From CAZEID01 sp964512075 (GTDB lineage: Bacteria; Patescibacteriota; WWE3; 9FT-COMBO-53-11), in contig CAZEID010000020.1 of NCBI GenBank assembly GCA_964512075.1, forward strand, positions 1-35,764: 35,764 nt of DNA, read 5' to 3'. This document shows, piece by piece, positions 1 to 6,710 of the stretch (positions are counted from its first letter, which is position 1; each line of letters begins with the position of its first letter). A program made the position numbers and the translations under genes. The notes beneath the pieces are model-generated. The model worked only from the letters and a program-made list of their open reading frames with translations. It had not been told where the DNA came from and ran no database searches.

Positions 1-471
1 CCAGTTTCCTCGCTACCACCAGCAGTGGAAACCCCGGCCCCTCCGCCGAAGCCTTCCCTCGAAACCCCCGCCGTTCCCTCTCCTGCACCGGAGCCGGCAA
101 AGCCCAAACTTAAGGAAGAAATCCCTTCCTTTACGCCGCCCGCGGTAAAACCTCCGCCTCCGCCCCTCCCGAAGCCGGGCGCGGCAAAGCCGATTACCCC
201 TCCTAAAGCAGGCGCTAATGTCATTGCGGGAACGCTTTTTGATGATAAAGGTGGAATCCTCGCCAACACCTTAGTCGTCATCAAGGACGAAAAAGGAAAT
301 GTTGTGCGAGCCGTTAAAACCAACCCGCTAGGAAAGTTTGCCACCAGCCCGCTTCCCAACGGTTCCTACGGGATTGAGATCCCACGAACGCCTTTTTCCT
401 TTGCTACAATGAAGGTTGAACTGACAGGATCAGAAGTAGCGGAAATGGAGATCCGCCCTCGAAAACCATGA
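1..471 (+). CDS. C-terminal part of a proline-rich protein with a carboxypeptidase-regulatory-like domain (partial)
   Basis: The reading frame is open from the first base of the window, so the true start lies upstream; the GTG at 25 is internal to this open frame. The visible part starts with about 75 residues very rich in Pro, Ala and Lys, a likely flexible linker. It ends in a roughly 85-residue beta-type domain (GTLFDDKGGILANTLVVIKD, then a conserved NPLGKF and LPNGSYG) that looks like a carboxypeptidase regulatory-like/Ig-type fold. The stop overlaps the next start as ATGA at 468-471, so it is translationally coupled to the TraC-like gene. In Candidate Phyla Radiation genomes a PrgI-like membrane protein often sits just before this TraC/VirB4 pair. 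That the missing N-terminus is PrgI-like is inference. Confidence 0.75.
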   Translation, partial: PVSSLPPAVETPAPPPKPSLETPAVPSPAPEPAKPKLKEEIPSFTPPAVKPPPPPLPKPGAAKPITPPKAGANVIAGTLFDDKGGILANTLVVIKDEKGNVVRAVKTNPLGKFATSPLPNGSYGIEIPRTPFSFATMKVELTGSEVAEMEIRPRKP

Positions 472-1181
472 CCCAAGCGAAACCAACCAAAACTCCCGCC
501 ACTACCCAAGACCACCTTGACATCTTAGACATTCAAGGAGATCTGGTTTTGCTGAAGAACGGGAACGCCGCCCTAGTCCTTGAGACAACTTCCGTCAACT
601 TTGACTTGCTCTCCGAGCGGGAGCAAGATTCGATGATCTCCGCCTACTCCGCTCTGCTTAATTCCCTCTCCTTTCCAATCCAGCTGATTGTTCGATCCCG
701 AAAACTGGACCTCTCCAACTACCTGGCCTGGATTGATGAGCAAGCCCGCACTACCACCGCCGTCAATCCCTACCTTAAAGAGAAGATCTCCTCTTACAAA
801 GAATTCGTTGTCTCTTTGGTCCAAAAAGGAGAAGTGCTTGACAAGCGCTTCTACGTAGTAATTCCGCACTATGGAGAAGTCACAATCTCGGTCCCCCGAC
901 CCTCCTTCCTCGACTTTATCCTCGGTCGCAAGCCACCAGCTCCTCGAATCAATAAGGCTGCAATTCTTGACCGCGCCAAGATTGATTTAGAACCGAAGCG
1001 AGACCATCTCATCAAGCAACTTGACCGCCTAGGAATCAAGGCCCGCCAGCTTACCACCCCGGAACTAATCGGGCTTTTCTACGAAATCTATAACCCGGAA
1101 GTAGCCCGAGTCCAACACATCACGGGGGGAGCCGGCAACTACACGTCGCTGATGGTAGAACCGGCAATGGGAGGAGAGTAA
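468..1181 (+). CDS. TraC-like / VirB4 N-terminal-like protein of a secretion or conjugation-type system
   Basis: A 237-residue soluble protein. Residues 18-120 (phrases such as LLKNGNAALVLETTSVNFDL and AYSALLNSLSFPIQLIVRSR) resemble the small alpha/beta domain found at the N-terminus of TraC/VirB4 conjugation ATPases and found as a stand-alone gene in many Candidate Phyla Radiation genomes. No Walker motifs are present, so it is not itself an ATPase. It probably partners the ATPase encoded directly downstream, which begins 3 nt after this stop. The start overlaps the previous gene by 4 nt (ATGA). A membrane-proximal adaptor role is an inference from context. There is no signal peptide and no transmembrane segment. 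Confidence 0.7.
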   Translation: MTQAKPTKTPATTQDHLDILDIQGDLVLLKNGNAALVLETTSVNFDLLSEREQDSMISAYSALLNSLSFPIQLIVRSRKLDLSNYLAWIDEQARTTTAVNPYLKEKISSYKEFVVSLVQKGEVLDKRFYVVIPHYGEVTISVPRPSFLDFILGRKPPAPRINKAAILDRAKIDLEPKRDHLIKQLDRLGIKARQLTTPELIGLFYEIYNPEVARVQHITGGAGNYTSLMVEPAMGGE

Positions 1182-1183
1182 CA

Positions 1184-3076
1184 ATGGAACCAGGACCAAA
1201 CATCTACAACCCCGCCACTCCTCCCACTCCAACCTCTCCGCCGGCTCCGGCCGGAGCCGCCCCCAGCCCGGCAACCCTACCCCAACTGGCGGAAACGATC
1301 GCCACCGGATCCGTCTCCGTCCAAGACATTATTGCCCCACCCTCTATCGACGTGGACTTCAACCACCTTAAGATCGGGGAAATATTTGTCCGAACTCTTT
1401 TTGTCTCCGGCTACCCTCGCTTCGTTGGCGCTAACTGGCTCTCACCGCTGATTAACTTTAATCACACCCTAACTCTCTCGATGTTTTACTATCCCGTAGA
1501 ATCCCGCGGTGTGCTGGACGACCTTCGCCGCAAAATCGCCGAGCTAGAAGCCACCATTAAGGAGAATGAAAAGGCCGGGAGAGTTGCCGACCCCGCGGTC
1601 GAAGCCGCGTTGGAGGATGCCCGATCCCTCCAAGAACAGCTGGTCAAAGGAACGGAGCGCTTCTTCCAATTCTCTTTCTACATCACCATCAGCGCCAACT
1701 CGTTAGAAGAGCTGGACGCGGTAACCAAAAAAGTGGAGGCAACTCTCGGATCGCTGCTGCTTCTCTCCAAACCCGCTACTCTCCGAATGGAGGAGGCTTT
1801 CCAATCCACGATCCCAACCTGCTTAGACAAACTCAAGATCATGCGCAACATGGACACTACCTCGATCGCGACCACTTTCCCGCTCACCTCCTCCGAGCTA
1901 ACCGCGAATGAGGGAATTCTTTATGGCATCAACGAGCATAACGGCTCACTGATTGTTTTTGATCGCTTCTCGCTGGAAAATGCCAACACCGTCGTCTTTG
2001 CCAAATCCGGAGCTGGAAAATCTTACATGGTTAAGCTGGAGGCGATCCGTTCTTTGATGTTTGGAACGGAAGTGATGGTAATTGATCCGGAGAAAGAATA
2101 TGAACAGCTCGCCAAAAGCATTGGAGGCGACTTCATTACCTTCTCGCCAAACTCGCCCGCCAAAATTAATCCCTTTGACCTCTCAGGCACTTACGAAGAA
2201 GGGGAAAACGAACTGGCCTTAAAAATCCTCTCCCTCCACACGCTTTTCAAAATCATCATGGGGCAGCTTACTCCTTCCGAAGATGCTCTTTTGGATCGAG
2301 CGCTCCTGGAGACTTACGCCCGTAAGGGAATCACCCAAGATGTAACCACCCACCAAAACCCCGCTCCGGTAATGGCGGACCTTTACGAAGTTCTCAAAGC
2401 CAACCCGGAGGGGAAGTCCCTGGCGGACCGGGTCGAGCAGTACGTTACCGGTTCCCTAAAAGGGATCTTCGACCAGGCTTCCACCGTGGATATCCGCAAT
2501 ACTTTTACAGTTTTTTCCACACGAGATCTAGAAGAGAAGGTTCGACCAGTGGCAATGTACATCATCCTTGACTTCATCTGGAACCGAATCCGCCGGGAAA
2601 TCAAGAAAAGGATCCTCATCGTCGACGAGGCCTGGTACTTGATGCAGCACCCCGACTCTGCAACATTTATGTACTCAATTGCCAAAAGGGCGCGGAAGTA
2701 TTACTTGGGCTTAACCACCATTACGCAAGACGTGGCCGATTTCCTCCGCTCGGACTACGGCAAAGCGATCGTAACCAACTCTTCGATCCAAATCTTATTA
2801 AAGCAGCATCCGGCGGCGATTGATGAAGTCTCCAAAGTTTTTTACCTTTCGGAGGGGGAGAAACGAATTCTTCTCGCCGCCAATGTCGGGGAAGGACTCT
2901 TCTTCGCCGGTCCTAACCACGTTGCAATGCAAGTTGTCGCCTCACCAGAAGAGCACCCCCTAGCCACCTCCTCGCCGAAAGAGATTTTGGCCATTCGCGA
3001 AAAACTTGAAGGAGAAGCCCGAGCCAAAGGAATTCCGACCGAGGCCACGCCGGCTCCCGCGGCCCCGAGACCTTGA
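1184..3076 (+). CDS. VirB4/TraC-like conjugation or secretion ATPase
   Basis: A 630-residue ATPase of the VirB4/TraC/HerA-FtsK superfamily. It has a Pro/Ala-rich N-terminus (1-40), an alpha/beta N-terminal domain with a coiled-coil-like stretch (about 108-150), and then the ATPase domain. The Walker A is AKSGAGKS at about 273-280. The conserved VIDPEKEYEQLA stretch follows, and the Walker B is ILIVDEAW with D481/E482. A TTITQDVADFL segment (motif 3-like) and the C-terminal GLFFAGPNHVAMQVVAS strand are also typical. The family powers type IV secretion and conjugative pilus assembly at the inner membrane. No coupling protein, relaxase or pilin gene is visible here, so the substrate is unknown. 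The gene ends in TGA four bases before the dciA-like start, which suggests one transcript. Confidence 0.9.
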   Translation: MEPGPNIYNPATPPTPTSPPAPAGAAPSPATLPQLAETIATGSVSVQDIIAPPSIDVDFNHLKIGEIFVRTLFVSGYPRFVGANWLSPLINFNHTLTLSMFYYPVESRGVLDDLRRKIAELEATIKENEKAGRVADPAVEAALEDARSLQEQLVKGTERFFQFSFYITISANSLEELDAVTKKVEATLGSLLLLSKPATLRMEEAFQSTIPTCLDKLKIMRNMDTTSIATTFPLTSSELTANEGILYGINEHNGSLIVFDRFSLENANTVVFAKSGAGKSYMVKLEAIRSLMFGTEVMVIDPEKEYEQLAKSIGGDFITFSPNSPAKINPFDLSGTYEEGENELALKILSLHTLFKIIMGQLTPSEDALLDRALLETYARKGITQDVTTHQNPAPVMADLYEVLKANPEGKSLADRVEQYVTGSLKGIFDQASTVDIRNTFTVFSTRDLEEKVRPVAMYIILDFIWNRIRREIKKRILIVDEAWYLMQHPDSATFMYSIAKRARKYYLGLTTITQDVADFLRSDYGKAIVTNSSIQILLKQHPAAIDEVSKVFYLSEGEKRILLAANVGEGLFFAGPNHVAMQVVASPEEHPLATSSPKEILAIREKLEGEARAKGIPTEATPAPAAPRP

Positions 3077-3080
3077 ATTG

Positions 3081-3359
3081 ATGGCTTTTGAAGCCCTCGA
3101 AGATACTCTTAATCAGGCCTTCCGTCGCGGTCCTATTCGCGCGGCCGTTCTAGCATTGAAAGTTGAAGAGGCCGCGCAAAAACTGCTCCCGGACTGGGCC
3201 GGAATGATCTCCTTCCGGGAGGGCCGCCTACTCCTTTCCACCCCTTCCCCCAGCCACGCGCAAGAGCTCTTTCTGCAAGCGGATGTCCTGAAGAAGAAGA
3301 TCAACGAGCAGTTAGGAGGAAGGGTGGTTGAGAATTTAAAATTCAGAGTCCAAAGCTAG
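3081..3359 (+). CDS. dciA: DUF721/DciA-like protein (putative replicative helicase loader/operator)
   Basis: A 92-residue protein starting at the ATG at 3081. A longer in-frame reading from a TTG at 3006 would overlap the ATPase gene by 71 nt and adds only low-complexity Pro/Arg sequence, so I reject it. The C-terminal half matches the DUF721 pattern. A hydrophobic ISFREGRLLLSTPSPSHAQE strand-helix is followed by DVLKKKINEQLGGRVVENL and a final KFRV strand, as in proteins that end ...LN..LG..VV.DI.FR. DUF721 proteins are the DciA family, which assists DnaB helicase loading in bacteria without DnaC/DnaI. The position beside convergent dnaN and close to dnaA fits a replication role. The short N-terminal helix is reduced relative to longer homologues. 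Confidence 0.75.
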   Translation: MAFEALEDTLNQAFRRGPIRAAVLALKVEEAAQKLLPDWAGMISFREGRLLLSTPSPSHAQELFLQADVLKKKINEQLGGRVVENLKFRVQS

Positions 3360-3372
3360 AAACAAATTTTAA

Positions 3373-4464
3373 TTACTCTTGCAATCGGACGGGCATAATC
3401 ACGTGGCGGTAAGCGGGGTCTTTGGGAGTAGTAAACATCGCCGGATCGAGGTTGGAGTTCAGAGAGAGCTCCACCTCCTCTCCGGGAAGGGCGCTCAAAG
3501 CGTCGCCCACGTAGCGGGAATTAAAGGCGATCGTGCCTTTCTTCCCCTCCCCGCCGACCGAGATTTCCACCCGGGCCTCCCCGCGCTCGGCCTCCTGCGA
3601 AGAGACCTCGAGAAGCTTCTTTTCGGGATCGTAACCTAACACCACCACCCCCATTCCACTATCAGTAAAGACGGTGGTGAGCTGGACAGCTTTCGCTAAT
3701 TCCTCTTTTTCGAAGCGGAGATGCGTCTCAAAATTAGTTGGAATAATCTGTTCATACTCGGGAAACTCGCCCTCCAGAACCTGCGCGAAGATAAGAAAAT
3801 CACCGGTCTTAAGGAAGAGCTGCCCCTCCGCCGAAACCGAAATTTCAACCTCCCCCGCCACCAAGCGGGCAGCCTCAATCAGCGAGCGGGCCGGAACAAC
3901 AGTGGCAAAATCTTCTCCACTTAACTTGAGTTTTTTCTCCCCCAAGCGAAAACCATCCACTCCTACCAAGGTAAAAATTCCGCCGGCTAATTTGAGTAAG
4001 AGACCGGTGAGAATCGGCCGAGATTCGTCCTGAGCCGCCGCGAAGGAAACCTGGTTGATCGCCTCTTTAAAATCCTCAGCCGAAAGAGTTACTAAGGCCT
4101 TGCCGGCCTCAGCCAGAGCGGGAAAATCGGTCGCGGGAAGGCCATTGATCTTAGCCGAGAAACCTTCCGCGGTAACCACTAGAATGTCTTTTTCGGACTC
4201 TAGCACCAACTTTCCCGGAGAAAGATTCCCAATTAGGCTAACTAGGGTTCGGGCCGGAACCGTGGTGGCCCCCTCCCGCTCCACCTTCGCCCCCACCGCC
4301 GTTTTGATTCCCGTTTCCAAGTCGGTCGCTACCAACCGGAGGACGCCCTTTTCAGCAGTAAGGAGAACATTCTCCAACACGGGAAGGGCAGATTTGGCCG
4401 AGGCGACCCGCGCCACCGCCGAAAGCCGAGGTAAAAAGTTTTCCTGCAAGACCGTAACCTTCAT
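3373..4464 (-). CDS. dnaN: DNA polymerase III beta subunit (sliding clamp)
   Basis: A 363-residue beta clamp, close to the usual 365-380. The start is the ATG at 4464, giving MKVTVLQENFLPRLSAVARV. An ORF reading ten codons further upstream runs into jag and lacks conservation. Typical clamp features are the SALPVLENVLLTAEKGVLRL strand region, QDESRPILTGLLL near the middle, NSRYVGDALSALP, and the C-terminal DPAYRHVIMPVRL, which matches the family ending HVIMPMRL. The ring tethers Pol III to DNA and recruits other replication and repair factors. It is the last gene of the rpmH-rnpA-yidD-yidC-jag array, 4 nt behind the jag stop, instead of following dnaA as in most bacteria. It converges on dciA with a 13-nt gap and no visible terminator between them. 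Confidence 0.97.
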   Translation of the reverse strand: MKVTVLQENFLPRLSAVARVASAKSALPVLENVLLTAEKGVLRLVATDLETGIKTAVGAKVEREGATTVPARTLVSLIGNLSPGKLVLESEKDILVVTAEGFSAKINGLPATDFPALAEAGKALVTLSAEDFKEAINQVSFAAAQDESRPILTGLLLKLAGGIFTLVGVDGFRLGEKKLKLSGEDFATVVPARSLIEAARLVAGEVEISVSAEGQLFLKTGDFLIFAQVLEGEFPEYEQIIPTNFETHLRFEKEELAKAVQLTTVFTDSGMGVVVLGYDPEKKLLEVSSQEAERGEARVEISVGGEGKKGTIAFNSRYVGDALSALPGEEVELSLNSNLDPAMFTTPKDPAYRHVIMPVRLQE

Positions 4465-4468
4465 CGAA

Positions 4469-4933
4469 TTACTTTCCCTCCGGCACCACCACAACGTGCC
4501 GCTCTCGCCCTTCTCCCCGGCTTTCAGTTCTAACCCCTCTTTCTCCCTCGAGGGTGAGGTGAATAATCCGGCGCTCGCTAGGGGGCATCGCGGGAAAGGA
4601 AACCTCTTTAAGAAGAAAGCGAGCTTTATCTGCCGCCTCTAAAGCCCGGCGTCGGAGCTCTTCCTCCCGCTCTTTCCGGTACTCACCCACTTCAACCGTA
4701 AAGGGGAAAAATTCCTTGGCTTGGCGGAGCAAAATTACTCCCAAAATAGTCTGGAGAGAATTTAAAGTTTGGCCGTGAAAACCGATTAACAAGGAACTGT
4801 CCGCTTCTTCCTTGGGTACTAGATTGAGAGTGGCTCGTCCATCTTCCACCCCGATCTCGGCTGTGGCCGGAATGCCCATTTTGGCGAGAATCTCTGTACA
4901 AGTTTCCTTAAGAAGAACGCGTGGTTCAGTCAT
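4469..4933 (-). CDS. jag: Jag/KhpB-type RNA-binding protein (KH plus R3H domains)
   Basis: A 154-residue protein with a KH-like domain (about 30-75, with LIGFHGQTLNSLQTILGVIL in place of the GxxG helix) followed by an R3H domain (about 85-150). The R3H domain contains the SFPAMPPSERRIIHLTLEG segment, whose arginine and histidine are the signature. The N-terminal Jag_N domain of Firmicutes Jag/SpoIIIJ-associated proteins is absent, so this is the short form. The family binds RNA and affects cell division and envelope homeostasis. It lies 63 nt behind yidC, the classical jag neighbour, and 4 nt ahead of dnaN. No terminator is seen on either side, so cotranscription is likely. Confidence 0.92.
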   Translation of the reverse strand: MTEPRVLLKETCTEILAKMGIPATAEIGVEDGRATLNLVPKEEADSSLLIGFHGQTLNSLQTILGVILLRQAKEFFPFTVEVGEYRKEREEELRRRALEAADKARFLLKEVSFPAMPPSERRIIHLTLEGERGVRTESRGEGRERHVVVVPEGK

Positions 4934-4996
4934 GAAAGTTGCTGCCCAACTTCCGGCCGGGCAAGACCTCTTTTACTCTATCACATCCGATGAAAA

Positions 4997-5725
4997 CTAT
5001 CCCTCCCGGGGACGGGAGCGCCCAGCCCACCACTGCTGAGGAATCTGCAAAAGGGTGGAAACGAACCAGTAAAGCATTAAGCCCGCGGGGAACTGAAACC
5101 CCAGTACCAAAGTTAGGATCGGAAAAAGAAAGAGGTTTTGGCGCTGCAGGGCAGAAGCAAAGTCTTCCTCCTTCGCCTGAATCCCCACCCCGCGGCCACC
5201 CGCCGACTTCGCTTGGCTTAAGCGGTGCGCGATCTCATGCTCCTGGGAGACTGCCGGAAGCGTCATTCTAGAAAGAAGGTACTGCGCCGCGGCAGCGGCC
5301 AACGGCAGAATAAAGTAGGGGTCCTTCTGGGCCAAATCCCAGATCAAAAACTGGTGATTCAAATCTCCATTCTTAAGATTGGACATAAAGACTTGATAAA
5401 GTGCGATCAAAACCACCAGCTGCAGAATTTGGGGAAGGCAGCCGGCGAAGGGATTGACGCCCCGCTGCCGGAAGAGCTCCATCTGGGCTACCGCCAACCC
5501 CTGTCGGTCGTTTTTGTATTTTTTCTTCAGTCGCTCGAGCTCGGGACGGATCTCTTGCTGAATCCGCATTGACCGTAAAGAAGGGAGGGTAAGGGGAAAC
5601 AAGATCAAACGGAGACCAATTGTCAGTCCAATAATAGCGAAACCAAGATTCTGCCCCAGAAAATGGTACAGAAACAGCAAAGCGGCGGTGAGGGGAGTAA
5701 TTAGTAAGGTGTTCCAGATATTCAC
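4997..5725 (-). CDS. yidC: Membrane protein insertase YidC/Oxa1 family
   Basis: A 242-residue polytopic membrane protein of the short Oxa1/YidC type without the large periplasmic domain of proteobacterial YidC. The first core membrane segment carries the conserved arginine in the hydrophilic groove (GLRLILFPL, R39). It is followed by a charged cytoplasmic hairpin (EIRPELERLKKKYKNDRQG) and the QILQLVVLIALYQVF segment. The last membrane segment is GLMLYWFVSTLLQIPQQWW. It inserts membrane proteins alone or with SecYEG. There is no obvious lipobox. The ATG overlaps the yidD stop by 4 nt, and the gene sits in the conserved rpmH-rnpA-yidD-yidC-jag order. Confidence 0.95.
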   Translation of the reverse strand: MNIWNTLLITPLTAALLFLYHFLGQNLGFAIIGLTIGLRLILFPLTLPSLRSMRIQQEIRPELERLKKKYKNDRQGLAVAQMELFRQRGVNPFAGCLPQILQLVVLIALYQVFMSNLKNGDLNHQFLIWDLAQKDPYFILPLAAAAAQYLLSRMTLPAVSQEHEIAHRLSQAKSAGGRGVGIQAKEEDFASALQRQNLFLFPILTLVLGFQFPAGLMLYWFVSTLLQIPQQWWAGRSRPREG

Positions 5726-6006
5726 TGCGCGACTAGTTTACCACGCCGGCGGGGGGGACAGCGACCCGCAATTTTCTTAGGAACGGGGTCAAAACCACCC
5801 TTTGCCAAAGGGTGGCAACGAAGAATCCGCCGCGCACCCAACTTCAACCCGGACCAAACCCCATACCTCTCCACCGCCTCATAAACATAGTCGGAACAGG
5901 TCGGTCGGAAGCGACAGGTACCACCCAAAAAAGCCCGGCCGATACCATGGTCAGGAGAAAAAGTCTTCTGGTAAAGAGAAATCAGAGCTAAAACCAACCG
6001 CTTCAT
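5722..6006 (-). CDS. yidD: Membrane protein insertion efficiency factor YidD
   Basis: A 94-residue protein with the YidD signature: an N-terminal amphipathic helix (MKRLVLALISLYQKTFSP), then GGTCRFRPTCSDYVYEAVER with two cysteines, then a basic GLKLGARRILRCHPLAKGG stretch. The family assists YidC-dependent membrane protein insertion at the inner face of the membrane. The tail is rich in Arg and Lys. The gene starts 4 nt after the rnpA stop and overlaps yidC by 4 nt, so translation is probably coupled. Confidence 0.95.
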   Translation of the reverse strand: MKRLVLALISLYQKTFSPDHGIGRAFLGGTCRFRPTCSDYVYEAVERYGVWSGLKLGARRILRCHPLAKGGFDPVPKKIAGRCPPRRRGKLVAQ

Positions 6007-6010
6007 TGCT

Positions 6011-6352
6011 CTAGCGATAAACTCCCGCCCTCATCAATACCTCCCGCGCCTCTCGCCGGAGATCGGCAGGGGAAATTGTGAGAGCCGCTGGCCGGACCCA
6101 AAAGGCCGCCAAGACCCCCGGGCGGAGTTGGGGGAGAAGCTGCCGAACCTCTTCCCTCAAAACTCGTTTGATCCGGTTCCTTTTAGCGGCGGACTTGCTC
6201 ACTTGGGAAGAAACTACCAAACCGACGCGGGCGGGACCGGGTTGATTGATCAAAACAAAGAGGGCTAAGGAAGAGCTGCCGAATCGGCGCCCCTCCCGCC
6301 GAAGACGCCGATAATCAAAATCGGTGAGATGCCGGTTTTCCTTGGGGAGCAT
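6011..6352 (-). CDS. rnpA: Ribonuclease P protein component
   Basis: A 113-residue basic protein. It begins MLPKENRHLTDFDYRRL, the usual RnpA start, and carries the RNR signature as SKSAAKRNRIKRVLREE at about residues 53-69. It binds RNase P RNA and helps mature the 5' ends of tRNAs. The start codon shares one base with the rpmH stop (TAATG), a tight overlap expected for translational coupling. The RNase P RNA gene itself is not in this window. Confidence 0.96.
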   Translation of the reverse strand: MLPKENRHLTDFDYRRLRREGRRFGSSSLALFVLINQPGPARVGLVVSSQVSKSAAKRNRIKRVLREEVRQLLPQLRPGVLAAFWVRPAALTISPADLRREAREVLMRAGVYR

Positions 6353-6489
6353 TAAGGCGTAAGAGTGTAGCGCCCCTTGCGCCGCCGGCGCCGAAGAACA
6401 GCTCGGCCTCCGGCCGTGCGCACTCTTCTCCGAAAACCATGGACTCGGCGGCGCTTCCCTTTTTTAGGCTGAAAGGTCCTTTTTGGCAT
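6352..6489 (-). CDS. rpmH: 50S ribosomal protein L34
   Basis: A 45-codon gene that is easy to miss because of its size. The product begins MPKRTFQPKKGKRRRVHGFR and ends GRYTLTP, the L34 pattern of Lys/Arg-rich helix and GFR motif. It is the first gene of the array rpmH-rnpA-yidD-yidC-jag-dnaN and diverges from dnaA across a 221-nt gap. The TAA stop overlaps the rnpA ATG by one base. A short imperfect palindrome (6490-6506) directly precedes the start codon. A possible Shine-Dalgarno TTAGGAG lies about 15 nt upstream, farther than usual. Confidence 0.96.
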   Translation of the reverse strand: MPKRTFQPKKGKRRRVHGFRRRVRTAGGRAVLRRRRRKGRYTLTP

Positions 6490-6506
6490 GAGTAATTTTA
6501 ATACTC
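6490..6506. promoter_or_regulatory. short palindrome abutting the rpmH start
   Basis: The sequence GAGTAATTTTAATACTC has five perfectly paired bases on each side of an AT-rich centre and touches the rpmH ATG. It could be an operator, a small hairpin in the rpmH leader, or an AT-rich -10 region (TAAAAT on the minus strand, 5 nt before the start). Nothing else in the 221-nt rpmH-dnaA gap looks like a DnaA box. Confidence 0.3.
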
Positions 6507-6628
6507 CTAAGGTTATAGGACGTCTCCACTAGCAGAGCCCTACCCCTAACCAAACTTGTGAACTTCTCTGATTGAATTATCTAAAACTGAGACAACTATA
6601 ACACAAGTGGGTTGGGTTGCCCACCCTC

Positions 6629-6656
6629 TTGACACGCCTTCCCGGCATCCTCTACT
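6629..6656 (+). promoter_or_regulatory. candidate dnaA promoter
   Basis: A perfect -35 TTGACA at 6629-6634 is followed after 16 nt by TCTACT (4 of 6 matches to TATAAT). Transcription from it would leave a leader of about 48 nt before the dnaA ATG at 6711. No Shine-Dalgarno is visible before dnaA. The -10 is weak, so confidence is limited. Confidence 0.35.
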
Positions 6657-6710
6657 TATTAACTAGTTTTCCCCTGCCAAACCGGCTTCCCCTGCCATCC
6701 CAAAGCCCAA

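Noticed and set aside
2513..2521. TTTTCCACA inside the VirB4-like gene
   Set aside because: It is a single isolated 9-mer in well-conserved coding sequence, unlike the three-site cluster at 8085-8148.
3006..3080. Upstream TTG extension of the DciA-like gene
   Set aside because: It would overlap the VirB4-like gene by 71 nt and adds only Pro/Arg low-complexity sequence; the ATG at 3081 fits the family better.
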